Source: Bacillus piscicola
Lineage (GTDB): Bacteria > Bacillota > Bacilli > Bacillales > Marinococcaceae
Direction: 5' to 3'
DNA length: 64,000 nucleotides
NCBI RefSeq assembly: GCF_022458745.1
Contig: NZ_JAJJJF010000007.1
Coordinates: 1-64,000, forward strand
The translations under genes and the position numbers were made by a program. Of this stretch, positions 32,605 through 41,697 are shown one piece after another; positions within the stretch are counted from its first letter, which is position 1; every line of letters begins with the position of its first letter. The notes beneath the pieces are model-generated. The model made no database searches and was not told where the DNA came from. It saw nothing but the letters and a program-made list of their open reading frames with translations.

Positions 32605-34074
32605 CTACAGTCCGTACCAGTTGAGTCCGTCGCTTAGGTCGACCCAGACGTTTTTTGTCTGTGTGTACATGTCCATGGCTTCGATGCCTAAGTCTCTGCC
32701 GAAGCCGCTCTGTTTGGTGCCTCCGAACGGGGCTGCGCTGTCGAGCATGCTGAATGTGTTAATGTAAACGGTTCCGGATTTTAATCCACGTGCCATCCGG
32801 TGTCCGCGTTTTATATCATTCGTCCATACGCCGGAAGTGAGGCCGTATATGGTGTCGTTCGCTTTTGCCAAGGCGTCGGCTTCGTCTGTAAAGCGTATAG
32901 CCGAGACGACCGGGCCGAAAATTTCTTCCTGCGCGATTCTCATATCACTTGTCACGTTTTCAAAAATAGTCGGCGTGTAATAGTAGCCGCCGCCGGCCCC
33001 CTGGTACCGTTCACCGCCTGTCCGCAGACTCGCCCCCTCTTCTACTCCGGCCGCCACATACCGTTCAATCGACTGCAAGTGTTTCTCGGTGACTTGCGGG
33101 CCCATCTGAGAAGTCGGGTCGAGTGGATCACCGACGCGGATCATTTCTGCTTTTTTCGCGAACAGATCCATGAATTCGTCGTAAATGGAGTCCTGAACAA
33201 ACATCCGCGATCCTGATGCGCACACCTGACCCTGGGCAAAATAAATGCCGAACAGCGACCCGTTGACAGCGCTCTCGAGATCAGCATCTTCGAACACGAT
33301 GTTCGGATTTTTCCCGCCAAGCTCAAGTGAAACCGGTTTCAAGTGTTTCGTCGCTGCCTGCATAATGAGGCGTCCTGTGTGAGTGGAACCGGTAAAAGCG
33401 ACTTTATCAACGCCGGAATGCGATGCCAGTGCCTGCCCAGCTGTTTCTCCGTAACCCGGTACTACGTTGATGACGCCGTCTGGAAAGCCGACATCCTCGA
33501 AAATTTTCATTAATTCCAGTGTGCTGATCGGTGTCTGTTCCGCAGGCTTAATGACGATCGTGTTGCCTGCCGCCAAGGCCGGTGCGAGCTTCCACATCGT
33601 AATCATGATCGGGAAGTTCCACGGTACGATGGCGCCGACGACTCCGATTGGTTCTTTGAGCGTATAATTCAAGCGGTCTGCCGGTGATGCTAACGTGTCC
33701 CCCTGCACTTTGTTCGCAAGCCCGGCGTAAAATTCAAGTACGTCGACCGTTGCCGGCATCGCAATGTGCTTCGTTTCGTTGATCAGCAAGCCGTTATCTT
33801 TTGACTCTGTTTCTGCGAGAAAATCGAGCTTTTCGCTCATCTTTTGTGCTGCTTTATATAATAAGCGGCCGCGGTCGCCAGGAGCCATTTTGGCCCACGG
33901 GCCACTTTCAAATGCGCGCCGGGCCGCATTCACTGCACGGTCAATGTCTTCTTCTCCACCTTCTGCGACGACGCCGTTCACTTCGCCGGTACCCGGATTA
34001 ATCGACTCAAACGTCCTTCCCGACGCTGCATCCACCCATTTTCCGTCAATGAATAATTGATAAAATGCCGCCAT
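32605..34074 (-). CDS. NAD(P)-dependent aldehyde dehydrogenase (ALDH superfamily)
   Basis: About 489 residues. Active-site Cys in QGQVCASGSR (Cys287 counted from a start two codons upstream), general base Glu in SLELGGKNP, and the Asn of VPWNFP (~155) are present. The ATG at 34074 is preferred because AAGGGG lies 7 nt upstream; the ATG two codons earlier is too close. Followed 49 bp later by the amine oxidase gene, so it should oxidise the aldehydes that enzyme makes (for example phenylacetaldehyde). Transcribed from a sigma-54 promoter at 34194-34209. Confidence 0.93.
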   Translation of the reverse strand: MAAFYQLFIDGKWVDAASGRTFESINPGTGEVNGVVAEGGEEDIDRAVNAARRAFESGPWAKMAPGDRGRLLYKAAQKMSEKLDFLAETESKDNGLLINETKHIAMPATVDVLEFYAGLANKVQGDTLASPADRLNYTLKEPIGVVGAIVPWNFPIMITMWKLAPALAAGNTIVIKPAEQTPISTLELMKIFEDVGFPDGVINVVPGYGETAGQALASHSGVDKVAFTGSTHTGRLIMQAATKHLKPVSLELGGKNPNIVFEDADLESAVNGSLFGIYFAQGQVCASGSRMFVQDSIYDEFMDLFAKKAEMIRVGDPLDPTSQMGPQVTEKHLQSIERYVAAGVEEGASLRTGGERYQGAGGGYYYTPTIFENVTSDMRIAQEEIFGPVVSAIRFTDEADALAKANDTIYGLTSGVWTNDIKRGHRMARGLKSGTVYINTFSMLDSAAPFGGTKQSGFGRDLGIEAMDMYTQTKNVWVDLSDGLNWYGL

Positions 34075-34193
34075 CCTCATTCCCCTTTTCCCTCTTTTAT
34101 GATAGTTATTTTTTTTACAAAGATAGTACGCTTCTTTTTCTGCTCAGAAAACGTGTCGAACCGTCCCCCCTTTCTTCCCTACTGGTAATATAT

Positions 34194-34209
34194 TGCAAAA
34201 GCCGTGCCA
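34194..34209 (-). promoter_or_regulatory. Sigma-54 promoter of the aldehyde dehydrogenase-amine oxidase operon
   Basis: Minus-strand TGGCAC-N5-TTGCA, a perfect -24/-12 match (plus-strand TGCAA at 34194-34198, GTGCCA at 34204-34209), 120 bp upstream of the dehydrogenase start. Confidence 0.9.
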
Positions 34210-34251
34210 CTTTGTTACCCCCTGTGAACAAGCCTTTTTGCTGTGTGCTGG

Positions 34252-34270
34252 TGTGTCAAAACGATGCACT
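34252..34270. promoter_or_regulatory. Candidate activator site (UAS) for the amine operon
   Basis: TGTGTC-N8-GCACT at 34252-34270, about 50 bp upstream of the -24 box. The same pattern (TGTGTC-N8-GCACA) occurs upstream of the EamA sigma-54 promoter at 35418-35436. Shared pattern and position suggest binding by the AcoR-like activator. Confidence 0.4.
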
Positions 34271-34313
34271 GTGTCCTACAATGACGCATAAATGTATTGA
34301 ATTTTCAAAATTA

Positions 34314-35258
34314 TTATTTTGCTCCGGTTGCTGCTCCCGGGGCTGCCGGAGTTCCGTCGACCGGTGGTTCTTCTGCTCCTCCGTGGCGCTCTGCGATAAC
34401 GATGGAGGCAATCACAAGGATCAGGGCAATGACATCGACGATCCGGATCGGTGCACCGAAAAACGCTACGGCTACGACAGTCGCCACAATCGGAATACAA
34501 GCGGTCGCCATTCCGGCTGTACTGGCATTAATACGAGGAAGCGCTAAGAAAGTAAAGGAGTAGGCAAACAACCAAGAAGTTAGAGCGTAAAACAGAATGT
34601 ACCATAACGTGGCACTGTCGGCGAGAATAGCGGTATCAAAGGATTGGAACTCATAAATCGCCATCGGCAGTGTTTGCAGGGCACCGAAGAAACAAAGCCC
34701 GGTAGCCGTCGTAAACGGAGGCAGCTGCACTTCGACGGAGAATTTTTTCGCAAAGATGAAGAAGAGTGCCATCGAGATAACCGCGAGGATCATAAACAAA
34801 ATGCCCAGTCCTCCGGAGCCGCCGTCGGGTGTGACCCCTGCCATTTCCATAATCAGCACGGCCACAACCGCCAAGGCGATCGCCGTAATTTTATTGAGGT
34901 TGAGACGTTCCCGGAGCAGGAAAACAGCCAGTATTAAGACGACAGCCGGGGTGATGCTCGTGATGATCCCCACCGCCACCGCGCTTGCATAGGTTAACCC
35001 GTAGAGCTGGAACACCGTGTACATTGTTACGGTGAGAAGAGCTTGAATAAAAATGGCAAGGTAATTCTTCCCACCGAGCTTAATCCAATTCGTTTTTTCA
35101 TAAGCGGTTGCCGTAATAAAAAGAATAACGCCGGCAATTAAGATCGTCATACAAGTAAAAAGAAAGACGGGGAACTTTTCCATCATCAGGCCGCCGATCG
35201 GGATACTGATCCCGATGGAACTCATCGCTAAAATAATAAACAACAGTCCTCTGCTCAT
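34314..35258 (-). CDS. EamA/DMT-family transporter
   Basis: 314 residues, ten membrane helices in two EamA repeats (~1-140 and ~150-290), the first ending in the SITPAVVLILAVFLLRERLNLNKITAIALAV pattern typical of EamA. An unusual C-terminal tail is rich in Gly, Ala and Pro (EEPPVDGTPAAPGAATGAK). Under its own sigma-54 promoter and between the amine catabolic genes and their regulator, it probably moves the amine substrate or a product. Direction of transport cannot be told from sequence. Confidence 0.82.
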   Translation of the reverse strand: MSRGLLFIILAMSSIGISIPIGGLMMEKFPVFLFTCMTILIAGVILFITATAYEKTNWIKLGGKNYLAIFIQALLTVTMYTVFQLYGLTYASAVAVGIITSITPAVVLILAVFLLRERLNLNKITAIALAVVAVLIMEMAGVTPDGGSGGLGILFMILAVISMALFFIFAKKFSVEVQLPPFTTATGLCFFGALQTLPMAIYEFQSFDTAILADSATLWYILFYALTSWLFAYSFTFLALPRINASTAGMATACIPIVATVVAVAFFGAPIRIVDVIALILVIASIVIAERHGGAEEPPVDGTPAAPGAATGAK

Positions 35259-35341
35259 TGTAAAAACTCCCTCCTTTTTTCAAATAACCAAAGTCCAAAG
35301 CCGCGTGTCTTCTGTCACCCTCCTTTCCTAACATAAAATAT

Positions 35342-35357
35342 TGCAAGAAGTGTGCCG
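35342..35357 (-). promoter_or_regulatory. Sigma-54 promoter of the EamA transporter gene
   Basis: Minus-strand CGGCAC-N5-TTGCA (plus-strand TGCAA 35342-35346, GTGCCG 35352-35357), matching the -24/-12 GG and GC positions, 84 bp upstream of the transporter start. Confidence 0.85.
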
Positions 35358-35417
35358 TTTTAAAAACCGCGCAGCTACCGCATTTTCGTTTTCGGCAACC
35401 GTTACAAAACACCACAG

Positions 35418-35436
35418 TGTGCGCCGAAATGACACA
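35418..35436. promoter_or_regulatory. Candidate activator site (UAS) for the EamA promoter
   Basis: Minus-strand TGTGTC-N8-GCACA (35418-35436), about 60 bp upstream of the -24 box and between the divergent transporter and activator genes. It matches the site at 34252-34270. Confidence 0.4.
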
Positions 35437-35561
35437 AATTCTATTTTATTATTTTTAATTTTCACAACTGTTAAAATTTGATATACTGACGAGAGAAGAA
35501 CTTTCGTCATGTGTTGGCTTCCTACTTCTTATATGTAAATACGAAAGGGAGTGATTGCTGG

Positions 35562-37328
35562 ATGTTGGTGCCGTCTTCGTCCGTGCGCAATGAGTTCATT
35601 CAAAAGTCTTGGCAGCGCTGTCAGAATCAGAATTTCGAGCCTCGTGATTCACCGCCGGAACAACACATATCCTCGCATTTTGTGAAAGAACTTCAGTCCA
35701 AAAATGAAAAGCTGTTGCATTTTGCTGTTCCTGTTTTTGAAAAAATAACGCCGGTTATTGAACGCTCTCATCATATGGCGTCGCTGATTGATAAAGACGG
35801 ACGGATCGTATATACCGCAGGCAAAGAGGCTTCGCTCGGGTTTACGAAAACGGAGAATTTACAGATTGGGATTAACTGGAGTGAGGAACGACGGGGAACG
35901 AACGCAGTCAGTCTGGTCCTGGCAGAAAAAACGCCGATAATTCTCCAAGGGGCGGAACACTTTTTTGAAGAAAACCAACTACTTACTTGTGCGGCCAATC
36001 CTATTTACGGCGCAGACGGTACGCTTATCGGCGTCATTAATGTTTACAGCAAAGTCGATCTCTTTGACCGAACGGCGATCTCGGTCGCGCAGATGGCTGC
36101 GGAGTCGATCCAAAACAAAATGATTGTCGACCAGATCGAACGAGAGAAATTCGTCGCCATTAATGAATTAGACCGTGTTTCCGATCACCATCCGCAGCCG
36201 CTCATTTCCCTCGACAACAACGAGGTCATCATTCGCGCGAATGAAGCGGCGCGCCGGCTGTTGGGAGAGCATTGTGTCGGGACTGTTTTTACGAAGCAAG
36301 ACCATTTTCGTATGGAGATCATTAGTGACACGGCCAACAAATACTGGAAATCATTTGCTGTTCACACCCCATCACCGGAAAAACCGAAAAAAAACTCCTC
36401 CACTCTTTATTCGTTTGCTGATATTGTCGGAAGCTGTCCAACACTAAAAAAACAAATCCATCTCGGCAAAAAAGCAGCCGCCACGGATCTTTCTATTTTA
36501 TTGCACGGGGAAAGCGGAACAGGAAAGGAATTGTTCGCGCAGTCGATTCATACGGAGAGCGCTCGGTCGTCTCAGCCCTTTGTCGCCGTGAACTGCGGGG
36601 CCATTCCCGAAAATCTTATCGAGAGCGAGCTCTTCGGCTATGAAAAAGGCGCTTTTACAGGAGCCAATCAGCACGGGCAAATCGGGAAATTTGAGGCGGC
36701 ACATGGAGGCACTCTTTTTCTCGATGAAATCGGGGACATGCCGCCGCGCGCGCAAGTGTCTCTCCTCCGCGTTCTCCAGGAGCGCGCCATCACCCCGGTG
36801 GGAAGCACAAAAGTAAAGCCGGTCGACGTGAGAATTATCGCCGCGACCCACCGCAGTCTCCCGGAGGAAATACAAGCAGGACGCTTTCGCAGCGATTTGT
36901 ATTACCGCTTGAAAGAAATCCAGCTGAACCTCCCTTCCCTCCACAACCGGACGGATTTGATGGAGATCGCTGCCTTTATTCTTGAGCAGTTGCAGCCCCC
37001 GAAAAAACTGGCGGAACAAGCAAAAGCGGCCGTCCAAAAACACCATTGGCCCGGCAATTTTCGCGAGTTAAAAAGCACGCTTCAGCAGGCCGCTTTTTTA
37101 GCCGACACGAACGTGATAGAAGCAGAAGATTTACAGATGGAAGAAAAAATCACCAACAGCGGCAGCCAGCCTATCCTCTCCTTAGTCGAATCCGAAAGCC
37201 GCGTGATTAAGCAGGCCCTCGAAGCGAGCGACTGGAACATCAAAAAATCCGCCGAATGGCTTGGTATCACGCGAAATCGTCTGTATCGGAAAATCGAACT
37301 GTACGGCCTCGAGCAGAGTAACGAGTAA
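35562..37328 (+). CDS. Sigma-54-dependent activator, AcoR-like (GAF-AAA-Fis)
   Basis: About 588 residues from the ATG at 35562 (GGGAG upstream); a longer frame from GTG at 35511 lacks a ribosome site. N-terminal GAF-type sensor (~60-190: [45 protein letters not shown]) as in AcoR/DhaR; a short PAS-like stretch (~205-260); AAA+ domain (~290-520) with Walker A GESGTGKE (~316-323) and sigma-54 contact loop GAFTGA (~363-368); C-terminal Fis helix-turn-helix ([19 protein letters not shown]). Divergent from EamA and next to two sigma-54 promoters, so it activates the amine catabolic genes, presumably on sensing the amine or aldehyde. Confidence 0.92.
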   Translation: MLVPSSSVRNEFIQKSWQRCQNQNFEPRDSPPEQHISSHFVKELQSKNEKLLHFAVPVFEKITPVIERSHHMASLIDKDGRIVYTAGKEASLGFTKTENLQIGINWSEERRGTNAVSLVLAEKTPIILQGAEHFFEENQLLTCAANPIYGADGTLIGVINVYSKVDLFDRTAISVAQMAAESIQNKMIVDQIEREKFVAINELDRVSDHHPQPLISLDNNEVIIRANEAARRLLGEHCVGTVFTKQDHFRMEIISDTANKYWKSFAVHTPSPEKPKKNSSTLYSFADIVGSCPTLKKQIHLGKKAAATDLSILLHGESGTGKELFAQSIHTESARSSQPFVAVNCGAIPENLIESELFGYEKGAFTGANQHGQIGKFEAAHGGTLFLDEIGDMPPRAQVSLLRVLQERAITPVGSTKVKPVDVRIIAATHRSLPEEIQAGRFRSDLYYRLKEIQLNLPSLHNRTDLMEIAAFILEQLQPPKKLAEQAKAAVQKHHWPGNFRELKSTLQQAAFLADTNVIEAEDLQMEEKITNSGSQPILSLVESESRVIKQALEASDWNIKKSAEWLGITRNRLYRKIELYGLEQSNE

Positions 37329-37745
37329 TCCAGAGTCGGACAGGATTTATCCAGACTTGGCGTTCGTATATCCAGATTTAGCTCGCGTGAATACACACGT
37401 AGAGCGCTTATATCCAGACTGAATACGTGAGTATCCAGATGTAGCGCGTCCATATCCAGACTTAGCTCTCATGAATCCACACTTCAACCGCGCGAATCGA
37501 GACTTAACTGAGAGTATCCACATTTAGAACGCATGAATCCAGATTTAGCCCGCGTGAATGCACACTTAAGCGCATGTATCCAGATTTAGACCTCGTGAAT
37601 CCACACTTAAGCGCAAGAATCCAGACTTCGTACTCGCATATCCAAATGCAGCACGCCAGTATCCACACTTGGCGCGTTCTTATCCAGAGTGGAGCGCGGG
37701 ATATCCAGACTTCCTGGCAAAATATCCGAACTCGGCGCGCTGCAT
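37329..37745 (+). repeat. About 21-nt tandem repeat array (TATCCAGACTT family)
   Basis: About 19 degenerate units of 18-23 nt, mean near 21, consensus TATCCAGACTTAGCGCGYG-AA. It fills the 440-bp gap between the convergent sigma-54 activator and the nitroreductase gene. Unrelated in sequence to the 52-bp families and less regular in length; 21 nt is close to two helical turns. No standard terminator is present between these two genes. Confidence 0.9.
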
Positions 37746-37767
37746 GGAGACAGCGCGCCGAGAATGT

Positions 37768-38496
37768 TTATTTTTTTAAAAATCCTTTTGATTGGATAAA
37801 GTCTTTCATGTGTTCACGGCGCGCTTGCGATAAATAGTCAGCCATGTTTTCCGTCCAGGTGGCGGATTTCTGGTTGCTGGCGCGGCTTTCGTAATAGGCA
37901 CGCAAGATAGCGTCGTATTCATCCAATATACCTTCGTATTTTTCTTCCTGATAACGATCCGTATGTAAAATGGCGTTCACCGGCAGGCGCGGCTTTACTG
38001 CATTTTTCGTCGCAGGGACGCCGATGGTTAAGCCGAACAAAGGGATCACATAGTCCGGCAGTTCGAGCACTTCGCTGATCGGCCCCGGATTGTTACGGAC
38101 GCCACCGATGTAGCAGATTCCGTACCCTTTTGACTCCGCGGCGGTGACAAAATTTTGGGCGAACAGGGCCGTGTCGATCACGGAAACGACAAAGTTTTCG
38201 GTCGTACTGCCCTCGATCTGTTTTCCGTGTTTGGCTGCGGCGTGTTCGAGCCGCTTTAAGTCCGCACAAAAGACGAACGCACGAGCGGCTCCCTTGAATT
38301 GTACGGGGTTCTTAGATAATTCTGCGAGCTGTTCGCGTTTTTCTGGATCGACGACGTCAATCATCGAATAGGCCTGCACAAAGTGTGAAGAGGCGGCTGA
38401 TTGAGCGGCCGTAATCATGTCATGGAGCGTTTCATCGGAAATGGGTTCATCCGTGTATTTGCGCACCGAAACGTGAGACTTCAACTGATCAAGCAT
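37768..38496 (-). CDS. NADPH-dependent nitroreductase / flavin oxidoreductase (NfsA-like)
   Basis: 242 residues. N-terminal SHVSVRKYTDEPISDETLHDMITAAQSAASSHFVQAYSMI with the S-x-R-K/R-Y and SS-x-x-QAYS FMN-binding signatures of the NfsA/FRP family; GICYIGGVRNNP (~122-133) and GLTIGVP (~158-164) are the other FMN contacts. Reduces nitro compounds, quinones or flavin with NADPH in the cytoplasm. Single gene, with the 21-nt repeat array instead of a terminator behind it. Confidence 0.9.
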   Translation of the reverse strand: MLDQLKSHVSVRKYTDEPISDETLHDMITAAQSAASSHFVQAYSMIDVVDPEKREQLAELSKNPVQFKGAARAFVFCADLKRLEHAAAKHGKQIEGSTTENFVVSVIDTALFAQNFVTAAESKGYGICYIGGVRNNPGPISEVLELPDYVIPLFGLTIGVPATKNAVKPRLPVNAILHTDRYQEEKYEGILDEYDAILRAYYESRASNQKSATWTENMADYLSQARREHMKDFIQSKGFLKK

Positions 38497-38540
38497 GTTT
38501 ATCTCCCCTTCCTTTCATCTCATGTTTAAATTTTTTTGTG

Positions 38541-38574
38541 AAAAAGCAGCGGGTTTGTGCGATCCGCCGCTGTC
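38541..38574 (-). terminator. Terminator of the second 2-hydroxyacid dehydrogenase gene
   Basis: Minus-strand hairpin ACAGCGG...CCGCTGC followed by TTTTT (38541-38574), 16 bp past the stop codon at 38590. Confidence 0.8.
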
Positions 38575-38589
38575 TTCCTAGTGTCTGTA

Positions 38590-39576
38590 CTATGATTTGC
38601 CTTCCCACACTTCTTCATTCAATAGATTAGGCGGGCGCTTTCCTTCGAGAGCAGCGGTGACATTGTCTGCGGCCAACAAGGACATGTTGTCTTCCGTCTC
38701 GTCGGTGGAGGACCCGATATGCGGCGTTGTGACAACGTTGTCCAATTTTAAAAGCGGATTGTCCGGGGATGTCGGTTCCTCTTCAAACACGTCAAGACCG
38801 GCGGCGAGAATTTCCCCTGTTTGCAGCGCTTCTGCAAGGGCTGCTTCATCAACCGTTGCCCCGCGTGAGCCGTTGATAAAAATAGCGGTTTTCTTCATTT
38901 TCTTAAATTGGTCGCTGCTCATTAAATGCCGTGTCTCCGGCGTGGACGGGGTCATCAAGCAGACATAGTCCGAAGCTTCGAGCAGGTCGTCAAGCTGTTC
39001 ACAGTATGTGGCGTTTAATTTTTCTTCCATTTCCGGTTTCCGCGAGCGGTTATGATAGAGAATGTCCATGTCGAAGCCGAAATGAGCCCGCTTCCCAATC
39101 ACTTGTCCGATGCGGCCGGCACCGATAATGCCAAGCGTCTTATGGTGAACATCAATCCCGAATTTTTCATCCGGCAGCGACTCCGTCCACTCCCCGTTTT
39201 TCACGTAGCGGTCCAGCTCCGGAATCCGCCGTGCCGTCGCGATTAACAGACCGAAAATAGCATCCGCCACGGTATCATTCAAAATGTCAGGCGTATTGGT
39301 CGCCATCACCCCGTGCTTCGTAATCGCCTCCATGTCAAAATTATCATAGCCAACCGAGACGTTACTGACGATTTTCAAATTCGGAGCATGGCGCAGAAAT
39401 TCATCGTCAATATTTTTCTCAAGTCCGATATACCCTTCCGCGTCTTGCAAATCTTTTTTAAAATTTTCATCGGTTAGCTCGGTTCCATATGGGTACACGC
39501 GAAGATCAAATTTTTCTGTCAGCTTCTCCTGCGCCGGCTTCCGCACCCGGCTGTAGGCCACAACTTTTTTCTTCAT
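38590..39576 (-). CDS. D-isomer-specific 2-hydroxyacid dehydrogenase (second copy)
   Basis: About 328 residues from the ATG at 39576 (GGAAGGGAG upstream); a frame extending to 39645 is not supported. NAD(P) loop GAGRIGQVIGKRA (~153-165), catalytic Arg in NGSRGATV (~236), Glu (~265) and His in TPHIGSST (~284). HNRSRKPEMEEK after beta strand B predicts NADPH use. Same subgroup as the gene at 14406 (both contain VSNVSVGYDN and PELDRYVKNG), so the two are paralogues with possibly different 2-oxoacid substrates. Confidence 0.88.
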   Translation of the reverse strand: MKKKVVAYSRVRKPAQEKLTEKFDLRVYPYGTELTDENFKKDLQDAEGYIGLEKNIDDEFLRHAPNLKIVSNVSVGYDNFDMEAITKHGVMATNTPDILNDTVADAIFGLLIATARRIPELDRYVKNGEWTESLPDEKFGIDVHHKTLGIIGAGRIGQVIGKRAHFGFDMDILYHNRSRKPEMEEKLNATYCEQLDDLLEASDYVCLMTPSTPETRHLMSSDQFKKMKKTAIFINGSRGATVDEAALAEALQTGEILAAGLDVFEEEPTSPDNPLLKLDNVVTTPHIGSSTDETEDNMSLLAADNVTAALEGKRPPNLLNEEVWEGKS

Positions 39577-39784
39577 TCTAGCAAAACTCCCTTCCACAAA
39601 AAATGACGACGCACGTTCTCTTAAACAATACCACCATACCAACAAATAGCGGGATTGTGAATAAAAGTGAGATGAAAATATAGCCGGATAGGGGCGCTAT
39701 GAAAGCAGAACAGCTTCCCACGGCTAAAAAAGGCTTTCCTTGGGCTAGGTCTCTCCTTCGTGGTTGCTATTTACCCCATTCCCT

Positions 39785-40440
39785 TTTTTCGCAACACCAT
39801 ACCTGCTCGATGACGCCGTTATTCGTGCACGCTAACGTTTTCGAGACTTCATGCTCGACCAATGACGTCGCTTTTCACACACAACGACAGTTTCGCGACT
39901 TCATACATGACCGATGACGTCGCTTTTTTCTACTTTCAGCTTTTTCACGACGCCATACGATCCCTTTGACGTCGTTATTTCCTCTCTCCCACCTTTTCGC
40001 GACTTCCTACCACCCCTATGACGTTGTTATTCGCGCACAACGACAGTTTCGCGACTTCATCCATGACCGATGGCGTCGCTCTTTTCTACTTTCAGCTTTT
40101 TCACGACGCCATACGATCCCTTTGACGTCGTTATTTCCTCACTACCACCTTTTCGCGACTTCCTACCACCCCTATGACGTTGTTATTCACGCACAACGAC
40201 GGTTTCGTGACTCCATCCATGACCGATGGCGTCGCTCTTTTCTACTTTTAGCTTTTTCACGACGCCATACCACTCCTATGACGTCGTTATTTCCTCACTA
40301 CCACTTTTTCGCGACTCCATACACACCCATTGACGTCGCTATTCGCGCACGACGACGGTTTCGCAACCTCGTAAATTTCCAATGACGCCACTAATCGCGC
40401 ACAACCGTGGTTTCGCGTCTTCCTACCGCCTCTTATCGTG
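39785..40440 (+). repeat. 52-bp phased repeat array F (CGACGTCAT family)
   Basis: About 12 units with a three-unit higher-order repeat: GACGTCGTTATTTCCTC recurs at 39968, 40124 and 40280, exactly 156 bp apart. Within each 156 bp the three units carry different spacers (CACTACCACCTTTTCG, GCACAACGACAGTTTCG, TACTTTCAGCTTTTTCAC). An open frame at 39966-40385 encodes a matching 52-residue peptide repeat because 156 is a multiple of three; I do not call it a gene. The rest of the 39577-40506 gap has nothing else recognisable. Confidence 0.95.
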
Positions 40441-40506
40441 TTTCCGTTTCCGTTCATCGCTCACTTTTCCGTATATGTACTCTTCCAAATGAAAAGGGGA
40501 CCGACA

Positions 40507-40545
40507 GAAAAATAAGCTGCCGCGTGTTGTCTTGGCAGCAGCTTC
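40507..40545 (-). terminator. Terminator of the DUF421 gene
   Basis: Minus-strand AAGCTGCTGCC...GCGGCAGCTT followed by ATTTTTC, starting at the stop codon. Confidence 0.8.
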
Positions 40546-41280
40546 TTAATTATTCATCCCTGGTTTGTATAGGTTCGGGTTCGGTGTATGTGATTTATCA
40601 CGGGGATTATCGGTGTCTACGGACAAGGTTCCATCTTGGTTATAGGTGGCTAAGGTAACGTCGGAAATATGCCGGATGTCCAGTTGGTGTGCTTTTAATT
40701 GCTGGTTTAACCACACCTCATTTTTCTGTAGAAATTGAAGATTGTGTTCGATAATTTGACCATTCATGATAATAGGGATGGGAATGAAAGTGGGGGTCGG
40801 GTGAAGCTGGACATCATTCGGTTCCAAAGGCCTGGCATGCGCTTTCGGAATAGCACTTATTTTTCCGGTGTCTTCCATCATGACCAGTTCCATGTCTTCC
40901 ACTTTCGTGTATCCTTGTTGTCGCAGCGACGAAATCAGTTCATTTGTCGTCATTCGTTCTTTTCGCAGTCCCTTCTCATCAATGTCGCCATTTCTCACGA
41001 GAACCGTCGGGCTTGCAACGAGAAACCACCGCAGTTTATTATTTAGCGTCGCAAAGGCAAACAGGATATAGATAAGAACAAAGATGCCGCCATACAGAAC
41101 AGCCTGCCATGGATTCGGCGACACGAGCGGTTCACTCATGATAGTGCCCAACACGATAATAAAGAGGATGTCGAAGCTGTTCATTTCAGACAGTGCCTTT
41201 TTTCCGCCAATTCGTATAAAAATGTATACGGTGATAAATATAAACAGCGGTTTCCACATAAGATCTATCAATGGATCCAT
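40546..41280 (-). CDS. DUF421 membrane protein (YetF/YrbG type)
   Basis: 244 residues. Two to three N-terminal helices (~10-28, ~37-55, ~62-80) with IFIRIGGKKALSEMNSFDILFIIVLGTIMSEPLV, the family signature, then two small cytoplasmic domains: RWFLVASPTVLVRNGDIDEKGLRKERMTTNELISSLRQQGY and a C-terminal WLNQQLKAHQ. In Bacillus, DUF421 genes often sit with DUF1657 and spoVA-type genes and affect spore properties. Here it follows a DUF1657 gene, so a spore-related role is likely but unproven. Confidence 0.85.
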   Translation of the reverse strand: MDPLIDLMWKPLFIFITVYIFIRIGGKKALSEMNSFDILFIIVLGTIMSEPLVSPNPWQAVLYGGIFVLIYILFAFATLNNKLRWFLVASPTVLVRNGDIDEKGLRKERMTTNELISSLRQQGYTKVEDMELVMMEDTGKISAIPKAHARPLEPNDVQLHPTPTFIPIPIIMNGQIIEHNLQFLQKNEVWLNQQLKAHQLDIRHISDVTLATYNQDGTLSVDTDNPRDKSHTPNPNLYKPGMNN

Positions 41281-41311
41281 TTTTACTGCCGCCTCCTCCT
41301 CATATAAGGAG

Positions 41312-41340
41312 CCCCTCGCTGCAGAAGCGAGGAGCAGGGG
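41312..41340 (-). other. Intercistronic hairpin between DUF1657 and DUF421
   Basis: CCCCTCGCT/AGCGAGG-AGC-AGGGG stem in the 68-bp gap just before the DUF421 ribosome site. There is no T-run on the minus strand, so it looks like an mRNA processing or attenuation element, not a terminator. Confidence 0.45.
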
Positions 41341-41348
41341 TTTGTCGA

Positions 41349-41555
41349 TTACTGTTGTTTATACTGCGGTTCCTCCGACTCGATAAATTGCTGTCGGGTT
41401 TTTAAGTTCATCATAATTTGTTCCTGCTGGTTGGCCAGGTTTTGGAACATTTGTTTCGCATTCTGATCTTGCGTTTCTAAAGCGAAAGAATGGAGACTCG
41501 CAAGGGCACTCTCACAACTCGTAATACATTGTTGTATTTGTGTTCCAACTGTCAT
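41349..41555 (-). CDS. DUF1657 small helical protein
   Basis: 68 residues, all-helical and Gln-rich: MTVGTQIQQCITSCESALASLHSFALETQDQNAKQMFQNLANQQEQI, which matches DUF1657. In Bacilli this family occurs with SpoVA-type and DUF421 (YetF) genes expressed during sporulation. Upstream site GGGAGGTGAAAG. Likely co-transcribed with the downstream DUF421 gene. Confidence 0.85.
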   Translation of the reverse strand: MTVGTQIQQCITSCESALASLHSFALETQDQNAKQMFQNLANQQEQIMMNLKTRQQFIESEEPQYKQQ

Positions 41556-41607
41556 CGACTTTCACCTCCCACTCTATAAGGTGTACCGTTCTTGATTTTT
41601 TAAACAC

Positions 41608-41658
41608 AAAAAAAGCCAGCCAAAAACACCGGAGTGGCATTCTGACTGGCATGTTTTT
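41608..41658 (-). terminator. Terminator of the ydaT-like gene
   Basis: GCCAGC/GACTGGC stem (41615-41620, 41644-41650) with further inner pairing and TTTTTTT on the minus strand. Confidence 0.82.
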
Positions 41659-41697
41659 CCTATTTAAACGGGAAGGACGAACGGCAGCACGTTTCTT

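Noticed and set aside
39966-40385. 139-codon open frame with a 52-residue peptide repeat inside array F
   Set aside because: 156 bp (three units) is a multiple of three, so the repeat stays open by arithmetic. No ribosome site, low-complexity product, and the same DNA motif occurs in arrays where frames are closed.
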